DNA of 64,000 bases from JACPKO01 sp964406775 (GTDB lineage: Bacteria > Patescibacteriota > Microgenomatia > Daviesbacterales > UBA10151), in assembly GCA_964406775.1 (NCBI GenBank), contig CAYOSW010000002.1, positions 24,017 to 88,016 of the forward strand. Reading direction: 5' to 3'. The translations under genes were made by a program, and so were the position numbers. Within the stretch, counting starts at the first letter, position 1. The number at the start of each line of letters is the position of its first letter. Under the pieces are notes generated by a model. That model saw only the letters and a list, made by a program, of their open reading frames with translations. It was not told the origin of the DNA and did not search any database. Positions 25,569-34,340 of this stretch are shown here, one piece after another.

Positions 25569-26441
25569 CTATAAAGCTGCAAGTCTTTTCTTATACTCCG
25601 ATAATATCTTTACGCCCTTATCTTCAGGATGGAAATAAAGAGCCCCGGATTCAATCCTTTCTTTGCCTTCCGGTTTTTTCATAATATTTAACTGAATTCT
25701 CCGGGCAACATTTTCGAGCAAACCTGATAGCGGTCCGGTCGAAACCGCTGTCTTAAAATTTCCGTTGTTCCAGTTTTTCCGGTCCATTCTTTCGCTGCTT
25801 TTCCAGTTTGGCAGGTACTTAAAGGCCCAGGAATTAGCGTGTAAAAAGTCAGAATAAATCTGCTGTTTTTGCCAGAGAGGACGCATCTGAAGCACTTCGT
25901 GTGCGACATAGATATTCCTTCTCTTCTGAGCTAAATTGCTTCTTTCGAGTATTAAGTTTATACAGATCTTACCGGCAGCCGAGAGTTTTTTTTCACGCCT
26001 TGACCGCCTTAATCCGATGACCGATGTTAACAGTATAAGAAGAAAGCGACTAATCCAAATCCTGTTGTTGTCGGTAATAATAAACAGGTCGATGTCATCT
26101 TCCTTCTTGCTCGCTGAAAGAGCTAGACTTCCCGATATTCCAACCATCTTAATCCAGGGAATTAACCTCATTAAAATTCCAACATACCCGGCCAAATATA
26201 TATGACCTGCAGAAATTCTCTCCTTTTCCTCCCTCTGCTTTACCGTCCTTGTTTTACCGGTTAAATACCAATAGCCTTTTGATCTTGCAATCTTATTTTT
26301 CGTTTCCAATCTAATAAGGGCATTCTCAACCTGAACAAGCGTCGCTTTCTTTCCGCTCAGCCATTTGTGGACCTCCCAGGCTTTTAACGGGAAATTAAAA
26401 ACATCGTAATAAGCTAAGGTTCTAAGTACGGCTTTTTCCAT
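25569..26441 (-). CDS. Winged-helix and nucleotidyltransferase-fold protein
   Basis: 290 aa. The N-terminal 80 residues resemble a winged helix (AYYDVFNFPLKAWEVHKWL). The middle has the minimal nucleotidyltransferase signature GSLALSASKKEDDIDLFIIT (GS-x9-DxD), followed by a hydrophobic helix and a basic region. Such proteins may transfer a nucleotide to an unknown target or act with a toxin-like partner; no partner gene is next to it. Begins 7 bases after a TAGACT box, so probably leaderless. Confidence 0.75.
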   Translation of the reverse strand: MEKAVLRTLAYYDVFNFPLKAWEVHKWLSGKKATLVQVENALIRLETKNKIARSKGYWYLTGKTRTVKQREEKERISAGHIYLAGYVGILMRLIPWIKMVGISGSLALSASKKEDDIDLFIITDNNRIWISRFLLILLTSVIGLRRSRREKKLSAAGKICINLILERSNLAQKRRNIYVAHEVLQMRPLWQKQQIYSDFLHANSWAFKYLPNWKSSERMDRKNWNNGNFKTAVSTGPLSGLLENVARRIQLNIMKKPEGKERIESGALYFHPEDKGVKILSEYKKRLAAL

Positions 26442-26448
26442 TTTTGAT

Positions 26449-26477
26449 AGTCTATCACGAAGCTATGAAGTTGATAA
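26449..26477 (-). promoter_or_regulatory. Promoter, leaderless type, for the nucleotidyltransferase-like gene
   Basis: Minus strand TTATCA, 17-base spacer, TAGACT with extended TG (TGA), then 7 bases to the ATG at 26441. Its -35 overlaps the -35 of the divergent promoter by five bases. Confidence 0.65.
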
Positions 26478-26499
26478 CCCATAATACTTATGCTATATT
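26471..26499 (+). promoter_or_regulatory. Promoter, leaderless type, for the zincin gene
   Basis: TTGATA, 17-base spacer, TATATT with extended TG (TGC), then 8 bases to the ATG at 26508. An upstream in-frame ATG (26490) precedes the -10 box and cannot be used. Confidence 0.75.
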
Positions 26500-26507
26500 T
26501 TCTCACT

Positions 26508-27527
26508 ATGCAAAGATCCGGACTGGGAAGATTTGGTGAAAGAGTTGCAAGTGCCTGGACGGGAACCCCCGCCGAACTTGCCAAAATAGCAGCCGCTGAT
26601 GCGGTCGACCGAAACGGAACTCTTAAGGCTGTAGACAAAAGAGCTTTGCGAGCGGGCACAGCCGCAATGCAGGCAAGGACCACAAGAAGGAGATTGATCG
26701 GTATCGGCGGACCCTTACTTTTGGGAGGACTTGTAATCGCTTCAATCGAAATCCCACCCTTAATAGGCGAATTAAATAAGTCTGATGAAGAGCGCTTGGG
26801 CGAACATATTACCAGACTGGGTATAAAAGAAAGTCCGGCAGAAAAAGCGCTTTGGGCAAGCGCCGGATTTGAGCCTTACCCTCTAGCGGATCTCCGACGT
26901 CAACTTGCCCCGGCGGAGGTAGCCGCATTATCGGCTGAGGCTATCAACAGAATGAATAGGGTGATCGCGTTAATGCCTGATTCAGAAAGTCGGTTGGTTG
27001 CCTCAGCAGGCGAACACTTGAGAGCATCCCTTTACCGGCCCGATGGACAATCTGTTGTAACTTTCCAGTTAAGGGACGGTTCCCCTGCCAGAGCCGGGGA
27101 AAATCCTAACTTATCGATGGGTATTGGATTAGGCGCCCCGAGCGGAGAGACCGTGAATCTGCTGATAATGCCCACAATCCAAAGAGTGTTGACGGATACC
27201 CCCCAGGGACTTTCAAACCAACTCGTACACGAAGATAAACATATGGAACAATTCCAAAGGACGCTCGACACGGTCAAACAGGAAAAACTGCCCGTTCAAA
27301 TAAAACAGGCTTTGCTTGCTCAGGACCTAAGAATGTATTGGAATGAAAAAGAGGCAGAAGCGTACGGGACCCAATTCCTGGCTTACATAGACAGTTACGG
27401 CCTGACCGGAGAATCCATCCGCTGGGCTGACCGTCACACCCTGGCGTTGATTGACCGGGGCAGTGATATTTCAAGCCGGGAATGGTTAAAGTATGTTTCC
27501 AGGAATTTGGTTTCAAGAATCCAGTAA
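26508..27527 (+). CDS. Putative membrane-anchored zinc metallopeptidase
   Basis: 339 aa. A basic Ala-rich N-terminus (about 60 residues) precedes one membrane helix (LIGIGGPLLLGGLVIASIEI), then an extracytoplasmic domain. HEDKH in LVHEDKHMEQF is an HExxH zinc site, and EKEAEAYGTQF about 40 residues later supplies a plausible third ligand Glu, the gluzincin-like arrangement. No named family recognised. Could process surface proteins; substrate unknown. Start fixed by the promoter 8 bases upstream. Confidence 0.65.
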   Translation: MQRSGLGRFGERVASAWTGTPAELAKIAAADAVDRNGTLKAVDKRALRAGTAAMQARTTRRRLIGIGGPLLLGGLVIASIEIPPLIGELNKSDEERLGEHITRLGIKESPAEKALWASAGFEPYPLADLRRQLAPAEVAALSAEAINRMNRVIALMPDSESRLVASAGEHLRASLYRPDGQSVVTFQLRDGSPARAGENPNLSMGIGLGAPSGETVNLLIMPTIQRVLTDTPQGLSNQLVHEDKHMEQFQRTLDTVKQEKLPVQIKQALLAQDLRMYWNEKEAEAYGTQFLAYIDSYGLTGESIRWADRHTLALIDRGSDISSREWLKYVSRNLVSRIQ

Positions 27528-27607
27528 TTTATAGCTAGTCGGGGCTAATAATTTTACTCAAGGAAAAGATGTATTTATAAAATATCCTCGCCGGACCCTA
27601 TAAATGC

Positions 27608-27613
27608 TACAAT
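27608..27613 (+). promoter_or_regulatory. Extended -10 box for murB
   Basis: TACAAT with TG extension (TGC), 11 bases before the ATG at 27625. The earlier in-frame ATG (27604) lies upstream of it. Confidence 0.5.
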
Positions 27614-27624
27614 ATTCAGATCAA

Positions 27625-28557
27625 ATGCAGTTACCTCCTGAAAAATCCTTTAAAGAAATAACCACTCTGGCAATTGGCGGCCCAATCTCGGAAACTGTGA
27701 CAGTAGAAGATCAAACCGGTTTTATCAACGCCATAGCTAAAGCTGCATCAAAGGGCGGCAAATATCTGGTTATCGGCAGCGGCAGCAACTTATTGGTTTC
27801 AGACGACGGTTATGACGGATCGGTTATTATAAACAAGGTTTCGGGAATACTGCGTGACGCGAATAGCCTTACCGTAAAAAGCGGCACCAAACTTCAGGAT
27901 TTAGTCGATTTTGCAAACGGAAACGGACTGGCGGGACTGGAAAACTTAGCCGGTATTCCGGGGACAGTCGGCGGGGCGGTTTACGGGAATGCCGGAGCAT
28001 ACGGACAGACCGTCTCCGATCACCTTACGCAAGTCACTGCATATGATCATTTAAACAGCCGGACAGTAACTTTTAAAAAGGAAGATTGCGGTTTTAATTA
28101 CCGGGACAGCATTTTTAAAAAAAATAGGTTTGCTGTTCTGGAAGCTGTTTTCTCTCTTATGCAAGGTGATCCGGAAAACTTAAAACAGATCTCACTTGAG
28201 ACCATAAAAAAACGCGAGGTAAAATATCCCCCGGGAATAAAATGCCCCGGCTCTTTTTTCAAAAACATCCCGGCAGGTACACTCTCTCCTGAAGTACTCG
28301 GAAAGCTTCCGGAAAATTTTGTCCTTTACGGTAAAGTCTCGGCAGGAGCCCTGCTTGAATCTGTCGGAGCAAAGGGTGCGAGTTTAAGAAATATAAAAAT
28401 TGCCGAGTATCACGCCAATTTATTTATCAACGAAGGAAACGGAACGGCCCGCGATTTTTATGATCTTGCTGAAACTTACAGTAAAAAAGTGTTTGAAAAA
28501 TACGGAATCAGACTTGAACCCGAGGTTCAATTAATCAATCTTCCCCCCTTAACTTAA
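27625..28557 (+). CDS. murB: UDP-N-acetylenolpyruvoylglucosamine reductase
   Basis: 310 aa. FAD enzyme making UDP-MurNAc in the cytoplasm, the second committed step of peptidoglycan synthesis. FAD-binding YLVIGSGSNLLVSDDGYDG, GIPGTVGGAVYGNAGAYG, NYRDSIFKK, the catalytic Ser in CPGSFFKN, and the C-terminal EYHANLFIN...EPEVQLI are all present. Starts at ATG 27625 (MQLPPEKSF), since the earlier ATG falls before the -10 box. Stop overlaps the convergent 2H phosphoesterase gene by 23 bases. No other mur genes nearby. Confidence 0.95.
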   Translation: MQLPPEKSFKEITTLAIGGPISETVTVEDQTGFINAIAKAASKGGKYLVIGSGSNLLVSDDGYDGSVIINKVSGILRDANSLTVKSGTKLQDLVDFANGNGLAGLENLAGIPGTVGGAVYGNAGAYGQTVSDHLTQVTAYDHLNSRTVTFKKEDCGFNYRDSIFKKNRFAVLEAVFSLMQGDPENLKQISLETIKKREVKYPPGIKCPGSFFKNIPAGTLSPEVLGKLPENFVLYGKVSAGALLESVGAKGASLRNIKIAEYHANLFINEGNGTARDFYDLAETYSKKVFEKYGIRLEPEVQLINLPPLT

Positions 28558-29152
28558 ATTCCCTGATCAGTTCTTTGCAGGTTCCGAACTCACCGAGTGA
28601 ATAAAGTCCGATAGCTGAACAGGAAAATTCATTTTCCGTCCAGTTAAGCCCGCTTATAAAACGCTTTGCTTTTTCAGGATCACTTAGGCAAGTAATTGTG
28701 ATATGAGGATTGTAGAGATCCAGTAAATTGTCAAAGCCGTATTCAGCAATATTTTTCCTTTGACTCTCAGGGTAATTTAAAGCCTCTTCTTCACCAATTA
28801 AACTTCTTCCCTCTCTTAAAAAGTTCACACTTTTGACAACTTCTTCCTGAAATAATTTAACTCTTGGGGGCAAGTCCAATTGAACGCTTAAATAACCCGA
28901 GTGCTCCTCAAAACCTGCAAATCTGAAATTTTGCGGCGGAAGTTTCAAAGCCAGATCTTCCAGGATTTTAATCAGCCGGTCAAGGTTTCTGTCGGGAATT
29001 ATCAGCTGATAAACGGTGATATGAGGAACATTGGTACTTTGGTCCAGAGTAAAGTTAACACGAGTTTTTGTTTTTATTTTGCCGGATAAGGAGACTGCGC
29101 TTCTGGAAACTTTTTCCGGTAAAGTAAAAACGATATTTAGCAGTTTATCCAT
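28535..29152 (-). CDS. 2H phosphoesterase (2'-5' RNA ligase-like)
   Basis: 205 aa from ATG 29152, which overlaps the upstream stop by 8 bases. Two H-x-T motifs (PHITVYQ about 52-54, NPHITITCL about 160) define the 2H phosphoesterase fold, which acts on cyclic or 2'-5' RNA phosphodiesters. Distinct from the thpR gene at 36749. Co-transcribed with the SGNH hydrolase and the binding protein upstream. Confidence 0.85.
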   Translation of the reverse strand: MDKLLNIVFTLPEKVSRSAVSLSGKIKTKTRVNFTLDQSTNVPHITVYQLIIPDRNLDRLIKILEDLALKLPPQNFRFAGFEEHSGYLSVQLDLPPRVKLFQEEVVKSVNFLREGRSLIGEEEALNYPESQRKNIAEYGFDNLLDLYNPHITITCLSDPEKAKRFISGLNWTENEFSCSAIGLYSLGEFGTCKELIREFKLRGED

Positions 29153-29804
29153 TTGTCGTACGGTCTGCAAAAATTTCGCCTTCAATTATGTCAAAAATAA
29201 CTTTATAGCCGTCACTGTTCGGATGGATGCCGTCTTCTAAAAGCTCTGGTACGTTCAAATTTTTTACTCTCTCGAAAATATCAATAAAAGGGACATCTCT
29301 CCTGTCGCAAAACTCTTTGATAAAGGTATTATATTTCTCGATATACTCGTTCTTGTAAACGGCACCGGGCTCCCAAATCAGAGGATTAGTTCTTTCTTCA
29401 TCTACCGGAGTCAGCCCGATAAAGGCTATTTCCTTTGAATATTTTTTGGCTATTTCCCAGATATTCCAGATATTCTCCTCGAATAATTCCATCGCCGTTT
29501 CAAATTCATTAAGTGAGGGATAGAATCTGGAATCATTTATCCCGATTGCAAACAGAAGAATAGTTTCTTCGTCCGGATTAAAGCGGGGTATCAGCTCTTC
29601 CTCAAATCTGGCCAAAAGGCCTGAACTGGTATCTCCCGGAATCCCCAGATTATAGGTAAGGGTGTAGTAGGTTGAGTAGAGGTCGGTATCCTGGTAAGCC
29701 GCCAGCGATTTTGAATCCAGATAATTTCTTAATCTCCCCGCCCACCCGCCTTCAGGGTCCCAATTGCCATAAGTGATTGAATCGCCGAAACAGATAATTG
29801 TCAT
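29145..29804 (-). CDS. SGNH/GDSL family hydrolase
   Basis: 219 aa, no signal peptide. Block I FGDSITYG (nucleophile Ser 9), Gly of block II in GIPGDTS, Asn of block III in AIGINDS, and DGIHPNSDGY with the catalytic Asp-x-x-His. Likely an esterase or deacetylase in the cytoplasm; substrate unknown. Lies 17 bases after the substrate-binding-protein gene and overlaps the 2H gene by 8 bases. Confidence 0.92.
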   Translation of the reverse strand: MTIICFGDSITYGNWDPEGGWAGRLRNYLDSKSLAAYQDTDLYSTYYTLTYNLGIPGDTSSGLLARFEEELIPRFNPDEETILLFAIGINDSRFYPSLNEFETAMELFEENIWNIWEIAKKYSKEIAFIGLTPVDEERTNPLIWEPGAVYKNEYIEKYNTFIKEFCDRRDVPFIDIFERVKNLNVPELLEDGIHPNSDGYKVIFDIIEGEIFADRTTNG

Positions 29805-29821
29805 TTAACAGAATTTTATGA

Positions 29822-31222
29822 CTATTTTGCCGGGGTGGCAACAGGAGCAGCTCTGACATATTTATCCAAAACCTGCTGTATGCCTTTTGCCGTAGTAGTC
29901 AATGCCATCTGCGGATCTCCGTTATTTGCTGCAGAATTTACAGCGTCCTCGTAGTATTTAATCATTTCATCATTTAATCCCTGATCACGGGTATTAGAAT
30001 TCAGGTACCAGGATTTGTAATAAGGACCTTGGGCCACAAACGCACCGACCAAAGGATCGTTAATCACTTCTTTCTGAAGATCAACCCTTGAGTAAGGCAA
30101 TCCGTAAAGTCTGACTCTTGAGGCTTCCTGGTAAAGCATCTTTTCCGTCTCCGCTGAAGTTAGAAACTTTAAAAATTCCCACGCTTCTTTCGGAAACCGG
30201 GATTTTGAAGAAACGGTATATCCCCAATAATTCGCCCAGGAAATATTTTTGCCTGCCAGCTGAGGCATCGGAACTATTTTAAACTTCAATTGCGGATTCA
30301 TTTGGCGGAGTTCGTGAGCTCTCCAGGATAATCCGAAATAGAACGCCACCTTTCCTGCGGCAAAAGCCTGAGTGGAGTTTTCAAAAGTATTATCCCAGAC
30401 TCTGGAATTGGCAACCCGAGCAAAATCGGTATAAAACTTTAAGACATCAGCGCCGTTTTGATCGGCAGGCAATTCAATTTTAGCGCCCGGTTGCTGAAGG
30501 AACAAAAGACCTACAATATCCGGCCAATGATCTACATTGCCGGTAGTGCCGACCGCGGCACCGGCAGTCTTGATAACGTTTTTTTCATCAGCAACCGTTA
30601 ATTTAAATGCCGCATCACGGAATTCATTCCAGGACTTCGGGACAGGAATACCTGCCGCATTTAAGATATCTTCATTATAATAAAGCGCCAAACCGTCTAT
30701 CCCCCTCGGTACCGCATAAATCTTGCCTTGTGCCACAAATTCATCCATTGTAGTTTTATTTTTGTCCGGAATGTTCGGATTTGCGTCAACGGCTGCTTTT
30801 ATGAGCAGGTAATTGGTGAAGTCATCTCTCACAACCGGGTAAAACATCTGCTGATATTCCGAAACATTCAACACGTCAGTTGGAGCCGGATAAACATCAC
30901 CTGATTTTAGAAACATCGGTGTCCAGGAGTTATTGATCATATAAATATCCGGGCCTTCTCCTGCTGCTATTCTAGTTTGAGTTCTTGAGCGGTAATTTTG
31001 GGAGGACTGGAATTCGTAGTTTACGGTCACATCCGGTTTAAGTTTTTTATACTCATCCAGAGCCGGTTTCATTAAGGCCTGATCCTCAAATAATCCCCAA
31101 ATGTTAATTACAACCGGAATCTTTTCTTCAGGCTTCTTATTAAATGCGGGTCCAAATTTCCAGAATAAAAAACCTGCGATAACAGCAAAAACCAAAACTC
31201 CAATGATTAAATACTTCATCAT
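29822..31222 (-). CDS. Family 1-type extracellular solute-binding protein
   Basis: 466 aa from ATG 31222. One N-terminal helix (KYLIIGVLVFAVIAGFLFW) anchors the protein; there is no lipobox cysteine. The rest matches sugar-type ABC binding proteins: VVINIWGLFEDQALMKPAL, AAGEGPDIYMINN, GIDGLALYYNEDIL, WEFLKFLTSAETEKM. It should capture carbohydrates or oligomers outside the cell, but no permease or ATPase is encoded nearby. Start chosen because a TATAAT sits 8 bases upstream; a TTG before it is rejected. Confidence 0.88.
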   Translation of the reverse strand: MMKYLIIGVLVFAVIAGFLFWKFGPAFNKKPEEKIPVVINIWGLFEDQALMKPALDEYKKLKPDVTVNYEFQSSQNYRSRTQTRIAAGEGPDIYMINNSWTPMFLKSGDVYPAPTDVLNVSEYQQMFYPVVRDDFTNYLLIKAAVDANPNIPDKNKTTMDEFVAQGKIYAVPRGIDGLALYYNEDILNAAGIPVPKSWNEFRDAAFKLTVADEKNVIKTAGAAVGTTGNVDHWPDIVGLLFLQQPGAKIELPADQNGADVLKFYTDFARVANSRVWDNTFENSTQAFAAGKVAFYFGLSWRAHELRQMNPQLKFKIVPMPQLAGKNISWANYWGYTVSSKSRFPKEAWEFLKFLTSAETEKMLYQEASRVRLYGLPYSRVDLQKEVINDPLVGAFVAQGPYYKSWYLNSNTRDQGLNDEMIKYYEDAVNSAANNGDPQMALTTTAKGIQQVLDKYVRAAPVATPAK

Positions 31223-31230
31223 CAATCTAG

Positions 31231-31236
31231 ATTATA
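31231..31236 (-). promoter_or_regulatory. Extended -10, leaderless type, for the binding-protein gene
   Basis: Minus strand TGGTATAAT, 8 bases before the ATG at 31222. No convincing -35. Confidence 0.7.
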
Positions 31237-31274
31237 CCAGCATCCGCAGACTGGTTACGCAGACAAATCTGAAG

Positions 31275-31280
31275 TAAAAT
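31275..31280 (+). promoter_or_regulatory. -10 box, leaderless type, for the VanW gene
   Basis: TAAAAT 7 bases before the ATG at 31288, back to back with the binding-protein promoter. Confidence 0.6.
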
Positions 31281-31287
31281 ATGGGGC

Positions 31288-33117
31288 ATGCCGAAGAAAA
31301 AAACATCTGCTTTAAAATCCAAGATATTTCTTATTTTTCTGTTGGGAGGAATTCTTCCTTTTCTGGTAATACTCTCTATAATTAGTGTACTGTTTCTTTC
31401 TCAAAGAATTTACCCGAGCATTTCGGTGTCCGGGGTGGATGTAAGCTTTCTGACTCGCGAACAGGCTATTCAAAAAGTGAGCAATACCGTTTCGCGAAGA
31501 GGTGCAGCAACCTTAAATCTTGAATTAAACAATGCCTCGCTTTCGGCAAAACAAAAATTTCCCGTTGAACTTAATAAGCAGGAAACTGCGGGAGGGATCG
31601 AGAAAGCCATAACGGAAGCCTTTTCTTTCGGCAGAAGTAAAACATATTTTCCTAAAGCATCAGTTTTTGCAAATTTCACAACATCTCTGCCGGTTAAAAA
31701 ACAAATCGAGAGCATCAGTCAGTCAATTAATCAGCCGGCGATCGACTCAAGTCTTAAGGTTTTAGACGGGGAGATAACGGTAACTCCGTCACAAAATGGA
31801 ATTGTTCTAGACGAAGAGAATTTATACTCAATAATAAACGATTATCTTAACGGTAAAGAATTATCAAATATGAATTTACCGCTTAAAACCCAAGAGCCTG
31901 ACCTTAATTTTGCTGAAGCTTCTTCGATAAAAAAGCGGCTTGATCAGATCAAAGACTCACCTGTAAAACTTACTTTCGAAGACCTGTCCTTTAGCCTTGA
32001 CTTAAATACCGTACTGTCCCTTATTGATCTCGATAACTCCCGCGACTCATTAATTCTGATCGATACCGGAGATAAAAAATTCAATATTTCTTCAATAACG
32101 ATGGATGGGACTAAAACTTCAGACAGTAAATTAACACTTTCGGATGAAAAGCTAACTACATATTTAAAAGGCATTGCCAATCAGATAGATAGGCCTGTAC
32201 AGGAGCCGTTATTCTCAGTTGATCCATCCTCAACTCCTGACAAACCTAAAATCACCGAATTCCGCCCTCCCGTTGACGGAAGAGAACTTCAAATTAAGGA
32301 AGCTGCAGATATGATTTCTGTTGCGCTGATTACAGAGAAGAAATCGGAAATTAAACTTCCGGTTTCGATTATCAGACCTAAGAATAAGTTAACTAACGAA
32401 CTGGGAATCCGTGAATTAATCGGAACCGGCGTTTCATATTTCTCCGGCTCGATCGAGAACAGAAAATTCAATATCGGTCTGGCCGCATCAAGAATAAACG
32501 GAGTTTTAATTCCGCCGGGCGAAGAATTTTCGTTTGTAAATACCGTCGGAGATATCTCCGCCAACACCGGCTTCAAACAAGCTTACGTTATCAAATCGGG
32601 AAGAACTGTCTTGGATGACGGAGGAGGAGTTTGCCAAGTCTCAACTACAATTTTCAGAGCCGCCTTAAATTCAGGCCTTCCGATTACAGCCAGAACAGCT
32701 CACGCATACCGGGTTGGCTACTATGAACAAGGCTTCCCTCCTGGAATTGACGCAACTATTTTTCATCCTTCGGTTGATTTTAAATTCAAGAACGACACAG
32801 ATAAACATATTTTAGTCCAGGCTTCCGTTGCCGGTAATAGCCTGACTGTCGAGCTTTACGGAACATCAGACGGCAGAACCGTAACTATGACCAAACCGGT
32901 TGTTACAGGTATCACACCGGCACCTCCCGAAATAAGGCAGGACGACCCGACTCTTCCCAGGGGAACGGTTAAACAGGTCGACTGGGCAGCCAACGGCGCC
33001 AATGTTTCTTTCTCCAGAACCGTGACTAAAGGCGGTATTACCTATATCAATGAAGTTTTCCGCTCCAACTACCGACCCTGGCAGGCGGTCTTTTTGGTCG
33101 GAACGAAAGACGGGTAA
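31288..33117 (+). CDS. VanW family membrane-anchored wall protein
   Basis: 609 aa. A basic N-terminus and one membrane helix (about 12-36) lead to two peptidoglycan-binding-4-like repeats (PSISVSGVDVSFLTREQAI; PVKLTFEDLSFSLDLNTVL), then the VanW domain (about 395-520: LIPPGEEFSFVNTVG, DDGGGVCQVSTTIFRAAL, TAHAYRVGYYEQGFPPGIDA), then a Pro-rich and G5-like end. The GGGVCQVSTT motif with its Cys is fully conserved. Probably binds or modifies peptidoglycan outside the membrane; the reaction of VanW is not known. Confidence 0.92.
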   Translation: MPKKKTSALKSKIFLIFLLGGILPFLVILSIISVLFLSQRIYPSISVSGVDVSFLTREQAIQKVSNTVSRRGAATLNLELNNASLSAKQKFPVELNKQETAGGIEKAITEAFSFGRSKTYFPKASVFANFTTSLPVKKQIESISQSINQPAIDSSLKVLDGEITVTPSQNGIVLDEENLYSIINDYLNGKELSNMNLPLKTQEPDLNFAEASSIKKRLDQIKDSPVKLTFEDLSFSLDLNTVLSLIDLDNSRDSLILIDTGDKKFNISSITMDGTKTSDSKLTLSDEKLTTYLKGIANQIDRPVQEPLFSVDPSSTPDKPKITEFRPPVDGRELQIKEAADMISVALITEKKSEIKLPVSIIRPKNKLTNELGIRELIGTGVSYFSGSIENRKFNIGLAASRINGVLIPPGEEFSFVNTVGDISANTGFKQAYVIKSGRTVLDDGGGVCQVSTTIFRAALNSGLPITARTAHAYRVGYYEQGFPPGIDATIFHPSVDFKFKNDTDKHILVQASVAGNSLTVELYGTSDGRTVTMTKPVVTGITPAPPEIRQDDPTLPRGTVKQVDWAANGANVSFSRTVTKGGITYINEVFRSNYRPWQAVFLVGTKDG

Positions 33118-33119
33118 AC

Positions 33120-33148
33120 TTGAGATTTACACCTGCAGAATATATACT
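33120..33148 (+). promoter_or_regulatory. Promoter, leaderless type, for the 153-aa gene
   Basis: TTGAGA, 17-base spacer, TATACT, then 8 bases to the ATG at 33157. Confidence 0.7.
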
Positions 33149-33156
33149 TCGCTACT

Positions 33157-33618
33157 ATGCCTACACCGGCCGAAGTACTTCACCCCGCTAATCATTTAAA
33201 TCCCAGAGAACAGATAATTCTGGCAACGCTCCAGCAGGGTATTAATGTATATACCGAGGCAGGTCTCAGACTGGCAGCGCTTTATCAGGAGTTGGGGATT
33301 GATCTGCCGGTGCCGAGTAATCAAACTCCGTTTATTGAATACCCCAGCGTATTAAATCTGCGTCATACCGGCTTACTGGCCATAGTTCACGAAGGCAGAA
33401 TTGTTGAAGGCCTCAAACAAACTACGCTAATACCCGGACAATTCATTCTGACTCCGGCCAAACCGGGATATGAATTTGAGGATGTCCAACTTAAGGGGAG
33501 ACTAGGGACACCTGAAAATATTGTCAGACTTTTAGATACAGCCCGGCGGTCCCTGCTCGTCCAGGGATCCGAACGCCATCTGGACAACCGGCTAAAAAGA
33601 ACTCAAATCTATCATTAG
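33157..33618 (+). CDS. Unknown small cytoplasmic protein
   Basis: 153 aa. No signal peptide or membrane helix. N-terminal helical half (NPREQIILATLQQGINVYTE), a beta-rich middle (TGLLAIVHEGRIVEGLKQT), and a basic C-terminus (RSLLVQGSERHLDNRLKRTQ). No family recognised. Own promoter, single-gene unit, convergent with the GAF gene. Confidence 0.7.
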   Translation: MPTPAEVLHPANHLNPREQIILATLQQGINVYTEAGLRLAALYQELGIDLPVPSNQTPFIEYPSVLNLRHTGLLAIVHEGRIVEGLKQTTLIPGQFILTPAKPGYEFEDVQLKGRLGTPENIVRLLDTARRSLLVQGSERHLDNRLKRTQIYH

Positions 33619-33629
33619 TCTGCAAATAC

Positions 33630-34340
33630 TCAATCGTTCACTCCCAAGTTAATAGCCCCTAAGTCTGAACAAACTTTAGAAAGTTCTGAGATTTTTTCTT
33701 TTGTAAAGAAATTTTTACGAAAAGACTCGGCGTCGATAATACCCATTACTTCACCGCTGTTATTAAATATGGGTGCACAAAATTCACTCTGGACCTGATT
33801 GTCGCATTCGTAATAGGGACCTTGGTATGCAGCCAAATCACCAAACACTACTGCTCTCCCTGTTAGGCCGACTGTTGAGTTGTTGCTCCCCTTTGCAAAT
33901 TCTTCAGTTAAAGGAAACTCCGCTCTGGAATACGCTCCGAGATAGGATTCTTTTAAAAGAACCCATTCTCCGTTTCTGTTCTTTGTTCTTCTGTATACCC
34001 CCAACCAATCAGGTTTTACTTCTTCCATTAATTTCTTCAAAACTTGTTTCAATCTCCAGAGTCTTAGTGTCTGAGGATGGTTCCTGAGTTTAAAATACCG
34101 GTCCTGCAATCCCAAAGTTAAAGCCAGGTTGTATTTCTTTTCTTCCTTTGTTTTATTAACAGCGCAACTGCCGTTAGGACCGAGTTTGGGGACATCAAAC
34201 TTATAGAGCTCCTCAATCTCCTGGTATCTGAAAAAATCTTTTTTTAAGGAAAAACATTCTTCGACAAAGTCATTCAGAGGTAATGAGTCTTTCTTACCTA
34301 TGAATTCCTCCAAACCTGCTTGTTTTAAATAGTTATCCAT
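33630..34340 (-). CDS. GAF domain protein
   Basis: 236 aa. The C-terminal half reads like a GAF domain of the free-methionine-sulfoxide-reductase type: GLTGRAVVFGDLAAY, CDNQVQSEFCAPIFNNSGEVMGIIDAES. Two cysteines (YYECDN and SEFCAP) sit where fRMsr enzymes have catalytic cysteines. The N-terminal half is helical and unassigned. It overlaps the flavoprotein-like gene by 16 bases, in an operon headed by SAM-type riboswitches; a role in methionine or methionine-sulfoxide metabolism is therefore an attractive inference. Confidence 0.75.
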   Translation of the reverse strand: MDNYLKQAGLEEFIGKKDSLPLNDFVEECFSLKKDFFRYQEIEELYKFDVPKLGPNGSCAVNKTKEEKKYNLALTLGLQDRYFKLRNHPQTLRLWRLKQVLKKLMEEVKPDWLGVYRRTKNRNGEWVLLKESYLGAYSRAEFPLTEEFAKGSNNSTVGLTGRAVVFGDLAAYQGPYYECDNQVQSEFCAPIFNNSGEVMGIIDAESFRKNFFTKEKISELSKVCSDLGAINLGVND

